Of a stretch of DNA of 64,000 nt, positions 1-9,792 are shown one piece after another; position 1 is the first letter of the stretch; each line of letters begins with the position of its first letter. Origin of the DNA: Methylophaga marina. Its GTDB lineage: Bacteria > Pseudomonadota > Gammaproteobacteria > Nitrosococcales > Methylophagaceae. The stretch lies in assembly GCF_030296755.1 (NCBI RefSeq), contig NZ_AP027741.1:248001-312000 (forward strand), in the 5' to 3' direction. A model generated the notes under the pieces. That model had not been told where the DNA came from and did no database searches. It saw nothing but the letters and a program-made list of their open reading frames with translations. Position numbers and translations under genes: made by a program.

Positions 1-1
1 A

Positions 2-241
2 AAAGGTGATTTAACCGGTATTCATCAAGCGCTAAAACTCAGTCGGGCCACCATGAAAAATATCCGACAAAACCTATTCTTTGCTTTTGTCTATAACTCG
101 CTGGGTGTGCCTGTGGCCGCCGGGATTTTATATCCATTTTTTGGATTATTGCTTTCGCCTATGGTGGCAGCCGCCGCGATGAGTCTCAGCTCAGTATCCG
201 TTATTGGCAATGCTTTACGGTTACGCCGGTTAAAGTTATAA
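2..241 (+). CDS. copA: Copper-exporting P-type ATPase, C-terminal end (5' truncated by window)
   Basis: Only the last 79 residues are in the window; the reading frame is open from base 2. The visible part holds the end of the ATP-hydrolysis/hinge region (a [20 protein letters not shown] stretch) and the last two membrane helices. It carries the YN pair (in FVYNSLG) and the MSLSS motif, which in PIB-1 ATPases are the Cu(I) ligands in membrane helices 7 and 8. It ends with the usual [10 protein letters not shown] tail. The role is export of Cu(I) from the cytoplasm across the inner membrane. The metal-binding N-terminus and phosphorylation site lie outside the window. A clear terminator follows, so the gene ends its transcription unit. 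Confidence 0.9.
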   Translation, partial: KGDLTGIHQALKLSRATMKNIRQNLFFAFVYNSLGVPVAAGILYPFFGLLLSPMVAAAAMSLSSVSVIGNALRLRRLKL

Positions 242-272
242 GCTTTTCAGAAGCTTAAACTTGTTCTTCTCT

Positions 273-306
273 AAAGCAGAGTCATGGTCTTGTGGCTCTG
301 CTTTTT
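273..306 (+). terminator. Rho-independent terminator after copA
   Basis: An inverted repeat (AAAGCAGAG ... CTCTGCTTT) is followed directly by T residues, 30 bases after the copA stop codon. Confidence 0.75.
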
Positions 307-418
307 ATATCTCATGTGACCAATTACCCTCTCATCATGCGTACTCATGTTAATCTCTGCCATGTAGACAAGCTTAACCACAATAAAATGATATAACTCA
401 GCGCTTATGGAGAGAATT

Positions 419-1690
419 ATGCGATTAGAATCACTCGCCTTACATCACGGTTATGAATCTGAACCGACGACTAAATCAGCTGCCGTTCCTATCTACCAAA
501 CGACCTCATATACGTTTGACGATACTCAGCACGGCGCTGATTTATTTGACCTGAAAGTTCCGGGCAATATTTACACACGAATTATGAACCCAACCAATGA
601 CGTGCTGGAAAAACGTCTTGCCGAGATGGAAGGCGGTATTGCTGGTCTGGCCGTGGCATCCGGCATGTCAGCGATTACCTATGCTATCCAGGCGATTGCT
701 GAAGCAGGTGACAATATTGTCAGTAGTACCCAGCTTTACGGTGGCAGCTACAATCTGTTTGCCCATACCTTCCCGCGACAAGGGATTACGGTGCGTATGG
801 CCTCTTTTGACGATTACGACAAAATCGAAAGCCTGATTGACGAGAAAACCAAAGCCTTATTCTGTGAATCAATTGGTAACCCTGCCGGTAATATCGTTGA
901 TATACAGCGTTGGGCTGAGATTGCTCATCGTCATGGTGTACCGTTAATTGTCGATAATACAGTAGCCACACCTTATCTTTGCCGTGTTTTTGATCATGGT
1001 GCAGATATCGTCGTGCATTCATTAACGAAATACATCGGCGGTCATGGCACAACAGTTGGCGGCATGATTGTCGACTCAGGTCGTTTTGACTGGGTGGCGA
1101 ATAAAGATCGTTTCCCGATGCTTAACGAACCTGATCCTTCTTACCATGGCGTGGTCTATACAGAAGCATTAGGGCCTGCCGCCTATATTGGTCGTTGTCG
1201 TGTCATTCCGCTGCGTAATACGGGTTCAGCCTTGTCTCCTCACAGTGCCTTTTTATTAATGCAGGGTCTTGAAACCTTGGGTTTAAGAATGGAACGTCAC
1301 TGTGAGAATGCACTGAAAGTCGCTAATTATTTGCAACAACACCCTAAAGTGGAATGGGTCAATTACGCGGCTTTAGAAAACAGCCCCTATCATGCGGTCT
1401 GCCAGAAAATTACCAAAGGTCAGGCTTCCGGTATTCTCAGCTTTGGCATCACCGGAGGCAAAGAAGCAGGTGCCCGCTTTATTGATGCTTTGCAGATGAT
1501 TTTACGTCTGGTCAATATTGGTGATGCAAAATCACTGGCCTGCCACCCTGCTACCACCACTCATCGTCAGTTAAACCCGGAAGAGCTGGCCACCGCAGGC
1601 GTATCAGAAGATTTAGTGCGGATTTCGGTCGGGATTGAACATATTGACGACATTATTGCTGATATCGCTCAGGCACTGGAAAAAGCATAA
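419..1690 (+). CDS. metY: O-acetylhomoserine sulfhydrylase (aminocarboxypropyltransferase)
   Basis: PLP enzyme of the Cys/Met metabolism family, about 423 residues. It makes homocysteine from O-acetyl-L-homoserine and sulfide (direct sulfhydrylation). The PLP lysine is in the motif HSLTKYIGGHG, near residue 204. The substrate-phosphate region SGMSA and the C-terminal SLACHPATTTH segment are typical of the family. I place the start at the ATG at 419 because GGAGAG lies just upstream of it; an ATG at 407 in the same frame overlaps that ribosome-binding site. It is a single gene with its own terminator. Homocysteine from this enzyme is the acceptor for methionine synthases, including the MesD/MesX pair about 52 kb downstream. 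Confidence 0.93.
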   Translation: MRLESLALHHGYESEPTTKSAAVPIYQTTSYTFDDTQHGADLFDLKVPGNIYTRIMNPTNDVLEKRLAEMEGGIAGLAVASGMSAITYAIQAIAEAGDNIVSSTQLYGGSYNLFAHTFPRQGITVRMASFDDYDKIESLIDEKTKALFCESIGNPAGNIVDIQRWAEIAHRHGVPLIVDNTVATPYLCRVFDHGADIVVHSLTKYIGGHGTTVGGMIVDSGRFDWVANKDRFPMLNEPDPSYHGVVYTEALGPAAYIGRCRVIPLRNTGSALSPHSAFLLMQGLETLGLRMERHCENALKVANYLQQHPKVEWVNYAALENSPYHAVCQKITKGQASGILSFGITGGKEAGARFIDALQMILRLVNIGDAKSLACHPATTTHRQLNPEELATAGVSEDLVRISVGIEHIDDIIADIAQALEKA

Positions 1691-1706
1691 AAACAGCTTT
1701 ATTTAT

Positions 1707-1748
1707 CTCAACCTGATCTCACGGTCAGGTTGAGCATATTATTTTTTT
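1707..1748 (+). terminator. Rho-independent terminator after metY
   Basis: A ten-base perfect inverted repeat (CTCAACCTGA / TCAGGTTGAG) with an eight-base loop is followed by a T-rich run. Confidence 0.85.
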
Positions 1749-1828
1749 ATTGCCACTCGCCACACTTATAATGGCATCTCATTAAGTTGAGAGCGCTCTT
1801 CGTGCCATAACCAACGCCCATCAAAAAA

Positions 1829-2718
1829 ATGACTAAACGCTCACCTAACAAAGGTTTACATCCTAGAAACCTTCATAATCACGGTTATGACTTTCTTGAA
1901 TTGATAGCCAGCCATCCCCCTTAGACGCTTTTGTATTCACCAATGATTTTGATCATTTATCTATCGACTACAGTGATGCTGAGGCCGTCAAACAACTAAA
2001 TGCCGCTCTGCTGGCACATCATTATCAAATCAAGGACTGGGCTATCCCCGATGGTGCCTTGTGCCCGCCGATTCCTGGACGCGTCGACTATATCCACTAC
2101 ATAGCTGATTTATTAGGTGTTACAGATCGCACTAGCGATATCCGAATGCTCGATATAGGTATTGGCGCCAATGGCATTTATTCTCTGTTAGCCAGTCGGT
2201 GTTATGGCTGGCAATGTGTGGGCAGTGATATCAATGAAACGTCACTCAACAATGTCGCCACCATACTCGATAACAACAAAACATTAGAAACACAGGTGAC
2301 ACTGCGTCATCAGCCAAATCCACATCACATATTTGAAGGCATCATTAAGCAAGGTGAGCGATTTGATGTGAGCGTGTGTAATCCGCCTTTTCATGCTTCT
2401 GCTGAAGCAGCATTAAAAACGCATCAACAAAAACAACATAATTTAAAGCTAAAAACCAATAAGCCTACATTGAATTTTGGCGGTTCAGCAGCCGAATTAT
2501 GGTGCAATGGTGGTGAGAAATTGTTTCTCAAAAAGATGATTCGTGAGAGTCAGGCGTTTGCCGAGCAATGTCGTTGGTTTACCAGTCTGGTGTCAAAAAT
2601 TGAGAACGTAAAACCCGCAACCAAGTTAATTCAAAAACTGGGCGCTACTGAGGTAAAACAAATTGATATGTATCAAGGTAACAAAATCACACGCATCCTC
2701 GCCTGGACGTTTCAGTAA
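1829..2718 (+). pseudogene. rlmF: 23S rRNA (adenine1618-N6)-methyltransferase RlmF, frameshifted
   Basis: RlmF transfers a methyl group from SAM to the N6 of A1618 in 23S rRNA. The first part, from the ATG at 1829, reads MTKRSPNKGLHPRNLHN and then a stop near 1921. Restoring one C in the C5 run at 1916-1920 joins it to the downstream frame (PLDAFVF ... IPDGALCPPIPGRVDYIH). That gives a protein of about 296 residues, close to the usual 300. The SAM site (LDIGIGANGIY) and the catalytic NPPF motif (CNPPFHASAEAA) are intact, as is the LNFGGSAAELWCNGGE segment. Because the break is in a homopolymer and the rest is conserved, I think this is a sequencing deletion. No strong ribosome-binding site is visible before the start. 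Confidence 0.85.
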
Positions 2719-2733
2719 AACGACCAACTGTAG

Positions 2734-3615
2734 CTAACGAACCTTCACTAAGTTGCCGCCAGCCGCTTTCGCCTCGTACATGGCTTCATCCACCTTGTTT
2801 ATAGCATCGTCAACACTATAGGCGGGATCAAGGGATGTCACACCAATCGAGGCCGTGACTTGTAATGTATTACCTTCTTTATCGTAAATAATCTGCTGTT
2901 CTGCAACCATGCTGCGAATACGCTCTGCCACATGTTCGGCTTGTTCTAATGTGGTATTGGGCATGCAAATCAGGAATTCTTCGCCACCGTAGCGATAAAG
3001 CTGATCATAAGGTCTCAATACGTGCTGTAAACATGCGACCGTTTTAATCAATACCTCATCGCCGACTGAGTGCCCGTAGTTATCATTCACCTGTTTAAAG
3101 TGGTCAAGATCGAGCATAGCCAATGCGCTGGATTGTTGGCTTCGTTTTGCCAGAGCATGCTCTTTATTCAGTTCAGCCTGCATACCGGCTCGCGTCTGAG
3201 CCCCAGTTAAGGGATCCAGGTTCTGGTCCAAATCGGCGAACTCGTGACGTAATGCCTGGAACTGTGTCCGCATCTTTTCAAGCTCATCGTTAAACTCATC
3301 AAACAAGCTCACTGGAATCCCTTGATCAGACACGACAAGCTCAATCAGTTGCTTCGCTTTTCTGTGCATCTTTTCATGGGATATTTCCAGAGACACAAAG
3401 GTGGGATGTTCCTGAATCAGCTCGATATGTGAGGTGTACAACCACTCACCAAATTCACATGACTTATGTGCATCATTTTTGAGATCTTTTTCATCAGGTG
3501 CCACGCGGGACACTAACACTCGCAAAAGCCGTTGATACCATTGTTGATGACTGTCTATCGCTTTATCTATTTCATCAATAACAAAGCGTAATTGTTGGTG
3601 AATCACCGTTGTCAT
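2734..3615 (-). CDS. Diguanylate cyclase with N-terminal zinc-sensing CZB domain (DgcZ-like)
   Basis: A 293-residue cytoplasmic protein. The N-terminal CZB (chemoreceptor zinc-binding) domain has His23, Cys53, His80 and His84 in the spacing of the zinc ligands of E. coli DgcZ (YdeH). The C-terminal GGDEF domain (about residues 133-290) has the active-site motif GGEEF at 210-214. An intact RxxD inhibitory site (RPYD, 201-204) lies five residues before it. It should make cyclic di-GMP from two GTP, with activity lowered by bound zinc and by product. No membrane segment is visible. It is a single gene on the strand opposite rlmF. Confidence 0.9.
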   Translation of the reverse strand: MTTVIHQQLRFVIDEIDKAIDSHQQWYQRLLRVLVSRVAPDEKDLKNDAHKSCEFGEWLYTSHIELIQEHPTFVSLEISHEKMHRKAKQLIELVVSDQGIPVSLFDEFNDELEKMRTQFQALRHEFADLDQNLDPLTGAQTRAGMQAELNKEHALAKRSQQSSALAMLDLDHFKQVNDNYGHSVGDEVLIKTVACLQHVLRPYDQLYRYGGEEFLICMPNTTLEQAEHVAERIRSMVAEQQIIYDKEGNTLQVTASIGVTSLDPAYSVDDAINKVDEAMYEAKAAGGNLVKVR

Positions 3616-3712
3616 GCCTGCCCATCCGATTGGTAATGAATATAGAGCCGACGATGTCAGACTCTCATTTGACTATTCCATATTAGCGTTTGCTAAACAA
3701 GCCTTATTTGAT

Positions 3713-4891
3713 TTATCCAGTCATGACACGTTTGATACGCTCAGCAGCTTCTACCAGCAATAACTCATCTCTTGTATAGGCAAAACGACAATGTGACACA
3801 GCTTGGTGATGGCCAAAATCCAAACCTGGTGTGATAGCGACACCGGCTTGACTTAGCAGGAACCGGGATAAAGCCATACTATCGGGTATCTGCTCATTCA
3901 GCAGTGTTGAACAATCTGCATAAAGATAAAAAGCACCTTGTGGCGTGACGGGTATGGAAAAGCCGATATCTTTCAATAATGGCAGCAAGGTATTTCGGCG
4001 GCGCTCAAAGGCTTGGCGACGTTGTTCTAATATCGCTAAGGTATTGGACTGAAACGCCGCCAGTGCGGCATATTGCGACATGGTCGTTGGTGCAAGAAAC
4101 AGATTCTGGGCTAATTTGTCCATCACTTCGGTATAGCCTTCCGGCACCATTAACCAGCCCAAACGCCATCCCGTCATACCAAAGAATTTAGAAAAGCTGT
4201 TGACGACAAACACCTGATCACTCACCGATAAGGCCGTGGGCGCGTGAAAGCCATCATAGGTAAGGCCATGATAAATCTCATCAACGACTAGATGGCCTGA
4301 TTTTCTCGCGACAGCAGCAGCTAACTCCTTGAGGTCTGGTTGGGTTAACACCGTGCCTGTTGGATTAGATGGTGAAGCGACTAAAGCCATCGCGGTATTA
4401 TCATCCCAATATTGCTCAATATGCTGAGCGGTGAGTTGGTATTGGTTATTCGCATTAACCGGAATACTATTGACGCGTCCTTCAACAAATCTGGCAAAGT
4501 GTTTATTGCAGGGATAACCGGGATCCGCCAACAACACCTGCTTCTGTTTCTCGAGTAACGCTCCCATTACCAAAAGTAATGCGCCTGATGCGCCTGGTGT
4601 GACAATAATTCGCTCAGCATTGACCTTTACCTGATACTGCTGTTCATACCAGCCAGCAATTGCTTCTCTTAATTCAGGCAAACCACACGCTGGGGTGTAA
4701 TGCGTCTTACCTTGCTTTAATGCATGCATGCCGGCTTCGATAATCGGTTGAGGTGTGTCAAAGTCGGGCTCACCCACTTCCATATGAATGATGTTCTGTC
4801 CTGCCGCTTCCAGCTGTTTAGCCTGAGACAAAATATCCATAACGTGGAAGGGAGAAATTGCGTTTGCGCGACTGGCGACTTTTTTGGTCAT
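3713..4891 (-). CDS. Class I/II pyridoxal-phosphate aminotransferase
   Basis: A 392-residue fold-type I aminotransferase. The PLP Schiff-base lysine is Lys235 in SFSKFFGMTGWRLGW. Asn176 (SNPTG), Asp204 and Tyr207 (DEIYHGL) are the usual cofactor contacts, and the carboxylate-binding Arg is in the C-terminal CRFAYTR motif. The family includes alanine, aspartate and aromatic aminotransferases; the exact amino-acid substrate cannot be read from the sequence. It is transcribed away from dksA. Confidence 0.85.
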   Translation of the reverse strand: MTKKVASRANAISPFHVMDILSQAKQLEAAGQNIIHMEVGEPDFDTPQPIIEAGMHALKQGKTHYTPACGLPELREAIAGWYEQQYQVKVNAERIIVTPGASGALLLVMGALLEKQKQVLLADPGYPCNKHFARFVEGRVNSIPVNANNQYQLTAQHIEQYWDDNTAMALVASPSNPTGTVLTQPDLKELAAAVARKSGHLVVDEIYHGLTYDGFHAPTALSVSDQVFVVNSFSKFFGMTGWRLGWLMVPEGYTEVMDKLAQNLFLAPTTMSQYAALAAFQSNTLAILEQRRQAFERRRNTLLPLLKDIGFSIPVTPQGAFYLYADCSTLLNEQIPDSMALSRFLLSQAGVAITPGLDFGHHQAVSHCRFAYTRDELLLVEAAERIKRVMTG

Positions 4892-5159
4892 GCCGTATCC
4901 GTTTGAGTTTTAAGGTGAAATAATTGGCGGCTAGTTTAGCAAATTCAGCTGGTTTAACAGCAGCTATTGAAAAGGCTTGCCAATGCCCATACATAGGCGT
5001 ACTAATCTACTGTTGAAAAAGATAGACAGGTGCGCGTTTCGGTGCCATGCTCTCTGGTTTTTAATCAGACTGATGTCGAGACGAAGAGAAAAAGTGATGG
5101 TTTTTTATTGTTAAATAATCAATTATCACCACACCCGTTCATCGACGTTAATTTTAATT
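4892..5159. other. Intergenic region between aminotransferase and dksA
   Basis: About 330 bases separate the two divergent genes (4892-5223). The dksA promoter lies at its right end. In the remainder I see no convincing gene, only AT-rich sequence that presumably also holds the aminotransferase promoter. Confidence 0.5.
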
Positions 5160-5188
5160 TTGCACAAGCTGGGCGCTTCTGGTATAGA
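5160..5188 (+). promoter_or_regulatory. Sigma-70 type promoter of dksA
   Basis: TTGCAC and TATAGA hexamers are separated by exactly 17 bases, 36 bases before the dksA start codon. This is a close match to the sigma-70 consensus. Confidence 0.7.
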
Positions 5189-5223
5189 TTCGCCCTTGGT
5201 TTTAGAAAGTATGAGGTTTCAAG

Positions 5224-5646
5224 ATGGAAAACACTCAAGTCGACACTAAGATTACTCCTTACCAGGAGCAAGCAGGCGAAGAGTATATGAACGATGCTCA
5301 AGTTGAGCACTTTCGTCAGATTTTAGAAAACTGGAGAGCACAGCTTCGTGCTGAGGTCGACCGCACCGTTCATCACATGCAAGATGAAGCGGCCAACTTC
5401 CCCGATCCAAATGATCGCGCCACACAGGAAGAAGAATTCACACTTGAGTTACGCACACGTGACCGTGAACGTAAATTAATCAAGAAGATTGATGAGTCAC
5501 TGGTGGACTTAGAAAAAGGTGACTACGGTTTCTGTGAGTCATGTGGTACTGAAATCGGTATTCGTCGTTTAGAAGCTCGACCAACAGCAACGCTATGCAT
5601 CGATTGTAAAACTCTGGACGAAATCAGAGAAAAGAACCGCATCTGA
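5224..5646 (+). CDS. dksA: RNA polymerase-binding transcription factor DksA
   Basis: A 140-residue DksA. It binds the RNA polymerase secondary channel and works with ppGpp in the stringent response. The coiled-coil tip motif DPNDRA (residues 61-66) carries the two acidic residues and the alanine needed for activity. The zinc finger has Cys104, Cys107, Cys125 and Cys128. The start at 5224 gives the conserved [13 protein letters not shown]-terminus and has a nearby GAGG; the in-frame ATG at 5287 would lose this. It is a single gene with a promoter and a strong terminator. Confidence 0.97.
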   Translation: MENTQVDTKITPYQEQAGEEYMNDAQVEHFRQILENWRAQLRAEVDRTVHHMQDEAANFPDPNDRATQEEEFTLELRTRDRERKLIKKIDESLVDLEKGDYGFCESCGTEIGIRRLEARPTATLCIDCKTLDEIREKNRI

Positions 5647-5708
5647 TTCGTCTGTTATAAGGCGTTGTTTCAAAGCATCAGGATTGATGCTTTAAGACCT
5701 CATACGCA

Positions 5709-5739
5709 TAAAAAAGCCCCGATACCGGGGCTTTTTTGT
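5709..5739. terminator. Bidirectional terminator between dksA and tamB
   Basis: AAAAAGCCCCG ... CGGGGCTTTTTT forms a GC-rich hairpin with A and T tracts on its two sides, between convergent genes. Confidence 0.9.
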
Positions 5740-5756
5740 ATCGTCTGTTTCAACCT

Positions 5757-8700
5757 CTAATCATTAGATGGTTCATAGGTATAAAGTAAATCTACACCAC
5801 TTTCAGTGCCCGATTCAGCTTTTAACGCCCAGATTTTACTTAGCTGATATCGAAGCTCCACACTACTGACTGAATCAAACACGCCAATCCCGTAGCTTAG
5901 ATAGAGTTTTGGTGATAAGTATTTACCAATCGTCAGCGCTGCATTTTCTTTACTATCACCGGTAATAGCAAACTCATCCAGACCAAACGTGTTAGCAATA
6001 TCGTCACCAATCATCGCCCCATTTTGTAGGCCAATACCTGTCGCCGCTGAGGCCAATAGCGCCGCATCGGTGGCGCTGGCTTGCTCAATCGGTTTGCCTA
6101 AAATCAAATAAGATAAAATATCATCCTGACTCATATCAGGATCAGAAAATAACGTTGCCTGAGGTGCACTCACATTACCTTCAATATACAGGCCTGCAGT
6201 CACCTCTTTTGTTTCTCGTACTGCTTTAATATCCAGCTCAGGATTATCAATAGGACCAGAAAAACGAATTTTGCCATTGTCGACTTTCAACAACTGTCCA
6301 TAGGCAATATAGCTTCCGTCTTTAATCGTTATCTGGCCATTACCTAGCAAGACATCATTAGGGTTACCTGACACCTGCAAATTACCAGTCAAGCGTCCCT
6401 GAAATCCCATAGCTTTGATCTGAACTTTGTCACCAAGACTGACCGTGATATCCAACTGAGTTTGTGAGGAACTCGCCTGTTCCGTTTGGGTATCTGAAAT
6501 GACCTTCACATCAGTACTGGGGCTCACTGATGAGTTAAACCGAGTCGGTTCAATCTGGGCGCGTGGAATCGATACTTTCCCTGTGACTTTGGTGGCTTCC
6601 GGAGTCACTGTAATCGTCATATCGGGCTCAGCAATAACCAGTGCTTCAGGTGTGTTCATCACTTCAAGCTGTGACCCTGATACATTTGCAGTCAGCGCCC
6701 AGCCCGAGTTCTGTAGCACATATTCACCTGTGACATTGAGCTGCCCTTCACCGGATTCAGCCATTAAGGTCATCTGAACCTTGTCAAGGTTACCGTTAAT
6801 ATCCGCTTGGATATTTTTCACAATAATTCCGGCATCCACCACGCTAACCTGTCCATTAGCCAACTTCGCTTTACCATCAATCTCTGGTTGCTCTATGGTT
6901 CCGCTAATACCGATATTGACATCCAGCTCGCCTTGCAAGCCTTCAATGGCCGGATGTGAAAATTGTAATGCTGACATATCCGCGATATGGGTAGTGATCT
7001 TACCTTTTAGTGCTGCCTGGTTTGGGTCGGCCATTAAAGCCTCTGCACTGGCTGTTGCTATGTCTGCATTGATGGCTGATACACCCTCTATTTGAGGTTC
7101 AATGTGCAGCTGTGCTGTGGTCTGAGTCTCATCTAACTGATACTCAATAAAGGTATTTTTCAGCGTAACGGCTTGCTTTTGTTGAAGGTCTGACTGATTA
7201 AGCTTAACAGAACCATTTTCTAGAGAAATTTTGCCTGCCCCCGTCATATTATTGTGCTTATCTGCTGCCAGGTTAAAGCGGCCTTTTAACTGTCCTTGCA
7301 GCTGCTCAAGTTCCACGGCTAGTGGCTCAAACAAAGTCAAAGGTAAATCCGCAAACTCGCCTGATACTTGCCACTGTTCTTGAGAATGTATTGCAGCCAA
7401 ACAGAGATTTCCTTTTTCAGACTGCCAGCAGTGACGGGGAATATCTTGCTGTTGCGCACTGAGTTGAAGCTCACCTTTTTCTCTCAGTTGCCAAACACCC
7501 GCCTGTTCATTACCAAAACTGAATTGACTGAACTGTCCTGTCCATATTTCCTTGTTCAGCTGTCCGTCTACTGCTAAATCGAGATTGATCATGTTTGAGT
7601 CAACATTAAGCTGTATTTGGTGAGACTGTTGTTTTCCTTGCACAGCAAGCTCAATACGATTTATGAGTTGATCGGATAGCGTCAGTCCAGTAACAAGAAT
7701 GCTGCTATTGGTATTGCCATTAGTTTGCAGACTGACATCAATATTGCCTGAGAGTGTCTCTATTTTTGTTGTTTCAAAAGCAAGGGCTTGGCCATCAATG
7801 TCAGCCAAAATACGTGGCTGTTCGACACTACCTGTTAACTCGCCTTCACCGCTCAGTTGTCCTTGCAAGCCAGGATACAGATCTTGTAGGTCAGGTGAGC
7901 TTAATGTCCAGTCAATATCTAGGATGCCATTTTGAAGCTGTCCATTTAAACTCAACTGTGAATCACCGGAGTTTGCTTTGAGAGTATCAATCCAGACATC
8001 TTCAGCTTGGGTGCGTAGTTTGGCTTCAATCGCCAGCGGTTTCTGTCTCAGTGTGCCAGATAATCTCAGCGACTCTAATTCGACGGCTAGTTGCTTATTT
8101 TTCTGGCTGACTTTTAACGGTACCTGACCGGATAAGTTACCTGGCCATTCTGGCACAATAATCCCAGGGTTGAGCTGTGTTAATGTCAGCTCACCATTCA
8201 CTAAGGATTCACCCACCCAGGCTAACCGGCCTTGATATTCAACTTTACCCTGCCCCAACTCAACATATAATTGGCTTTGCTCAAACCCTATATCGGTTTG
8301 TCCATCACCTGAGGCTTTTACCTTCATGGCGACCTCATTTACCGATAAATCAGTTTCTGAGCGTAATGTCATGCTGCTGGTATTGCCTGCTAAACTTAAT
8401 CGACCTTCCCTTATATCAATAGCTAATTCACTAAGCGAGTCAGGTATGGTGATATCACGCCAATGGGCCTCAAGATCATAAGTGATTGGGGTTGATGACC
8501 AGTCAATATGACCTGCCGTATCGATATTTCCCCCAGACCTTGCATCTCGAGTTGTTCGATTTCAAGCGATGAATCATTGCCTTCCAGCTTTGCCGTGATC
8601 GCGATGGGCTCATTCTGGTAACTTGTTACCGTATCCATTGTAGCTTGGTAATGCTTTAATGAACCGGTTAGCATGACTTCGCCTTGCTCACTTTTTATCA

Positions 8701-9790
8701 ACATATCGTCGCCTTGTAATGGCCACTGAAGTTGTTGCCATACCGCCTTAAGATCAAAGGCTATATCAGGTGTATTAGTATTGACCTTGCCTGCGACGGT
8801 AATGATTTTGTCGTTATCAGGGGTCGCTGTAAGCTCGATATTCCAGTCAGCCATATCGTCAGTGTTAGCTTGAATAGCCAGATCAATAGCTGGCAATTCC
8901 GGCTGTTTCGCCGTCAATTGCAGCGAGCTCGTCATGCTAGACAGCGTGCCTTTAGCTTGAAGATTGACCTTGTTTAGTTCTAATGGCTGCTCAGGCACAA
9001 GTTGACTGACATCAACTACATCGGCAGAGACTGTTAATATCCAGTCCAACGAAGAGGTCAGGTCATTAACAACCAGTTTCTGCTCAGATTTAACGGGCTG
9101 CTGAACATGCTGAGTGAGTACCAGTTGTTGTTGATTGCCGCTTATATTGCCATCGATGATGACAGTTTCAGCTAAGACATCCGAGATTTGTGCCTGATAC
9201 GCCAAATCGACCGCATGTTCTGCTGTTAAGCCTATACGCCCTTTCAACTCTAGCTGCCCATCTTCGCGTTCGATGTATAGTTTTTTGATAATGACATCAT
9301 CTGCTATGGTTTCAAGCTCAAGCTGGACATCTTCCAACAACGTATTGCTTGCTTCAGTTTGAGCAACAGTGACATTTTTAACACTAAGCGTTTCCAGCTT
9401 AATGCTCAAAGGTAAATGGATATCCGGCAGTGTGAAGTCAGAACTAGACTGTTCCGTCTCCTGGCTTTGTTCTGATGTGCTCAAGATCAGACCATCCACA
9501 GCCACTTGTTGAATGAATAACTGGCGTTTTAATAAAGCTGATGGCTGCCATTGCAATACCACACTCTTAATCTGAACGGCGGTTCCCTGCTCTGGTTGAT
9601 AACGAACATCAGATAAAGACAACTTGCCGAATAATTGGCCATTAGCTTCTTTTACATTCAGCGCCGGCACAAATGTTTGAACGATATTGAGTGATGCTTT
9701 CAGACCTGACTGAGTCGTCAAAAGCCACCCCATACTAAGAATGATGGCCACAAAAACAACAATAACACTGATAAGAATGGGCTTACGCAT
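5757..9790 (-). pseudogene. tamB: Translocation and assembly module protein TamB, frameshifted
   Basis: TamB is a long inner-membrane-anchored periplasmic protein that works with TamA in outer-membrane assembly and lipid transport. The N-terminal part (from 9790) starts with a membrane anchor (residues about 5-25) and continues into repetitive beta-rich sequence. The frame breaks at the run 8530-8534 (C5 on the plus strand). Adding one base joins it to the remaining ~940 residues, for a total near 1344, close to the family size. The C-terminal DUF490 domain is complete, with LSYLILGKPIEQ and ALKAESGTESGVDLLYTYE near the end. The start codon lies two bases after the tamA stop, so the two genes form an operon. 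The break looks like a sequencing deletion. Confidence 0.88.
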
Positions 9791-9792
9791 GT

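Noticed and set aside
5224-5310. Small ORFs around the dksA start in other frames
   Set aside because: They overlap the dksA promoter and coding sequence and resemble nothing.
5757-9790. Two separate TamB-like genes
   Set aside because: The two frames join perfectly with one added base in a five-base run, giving a normal single TamB.
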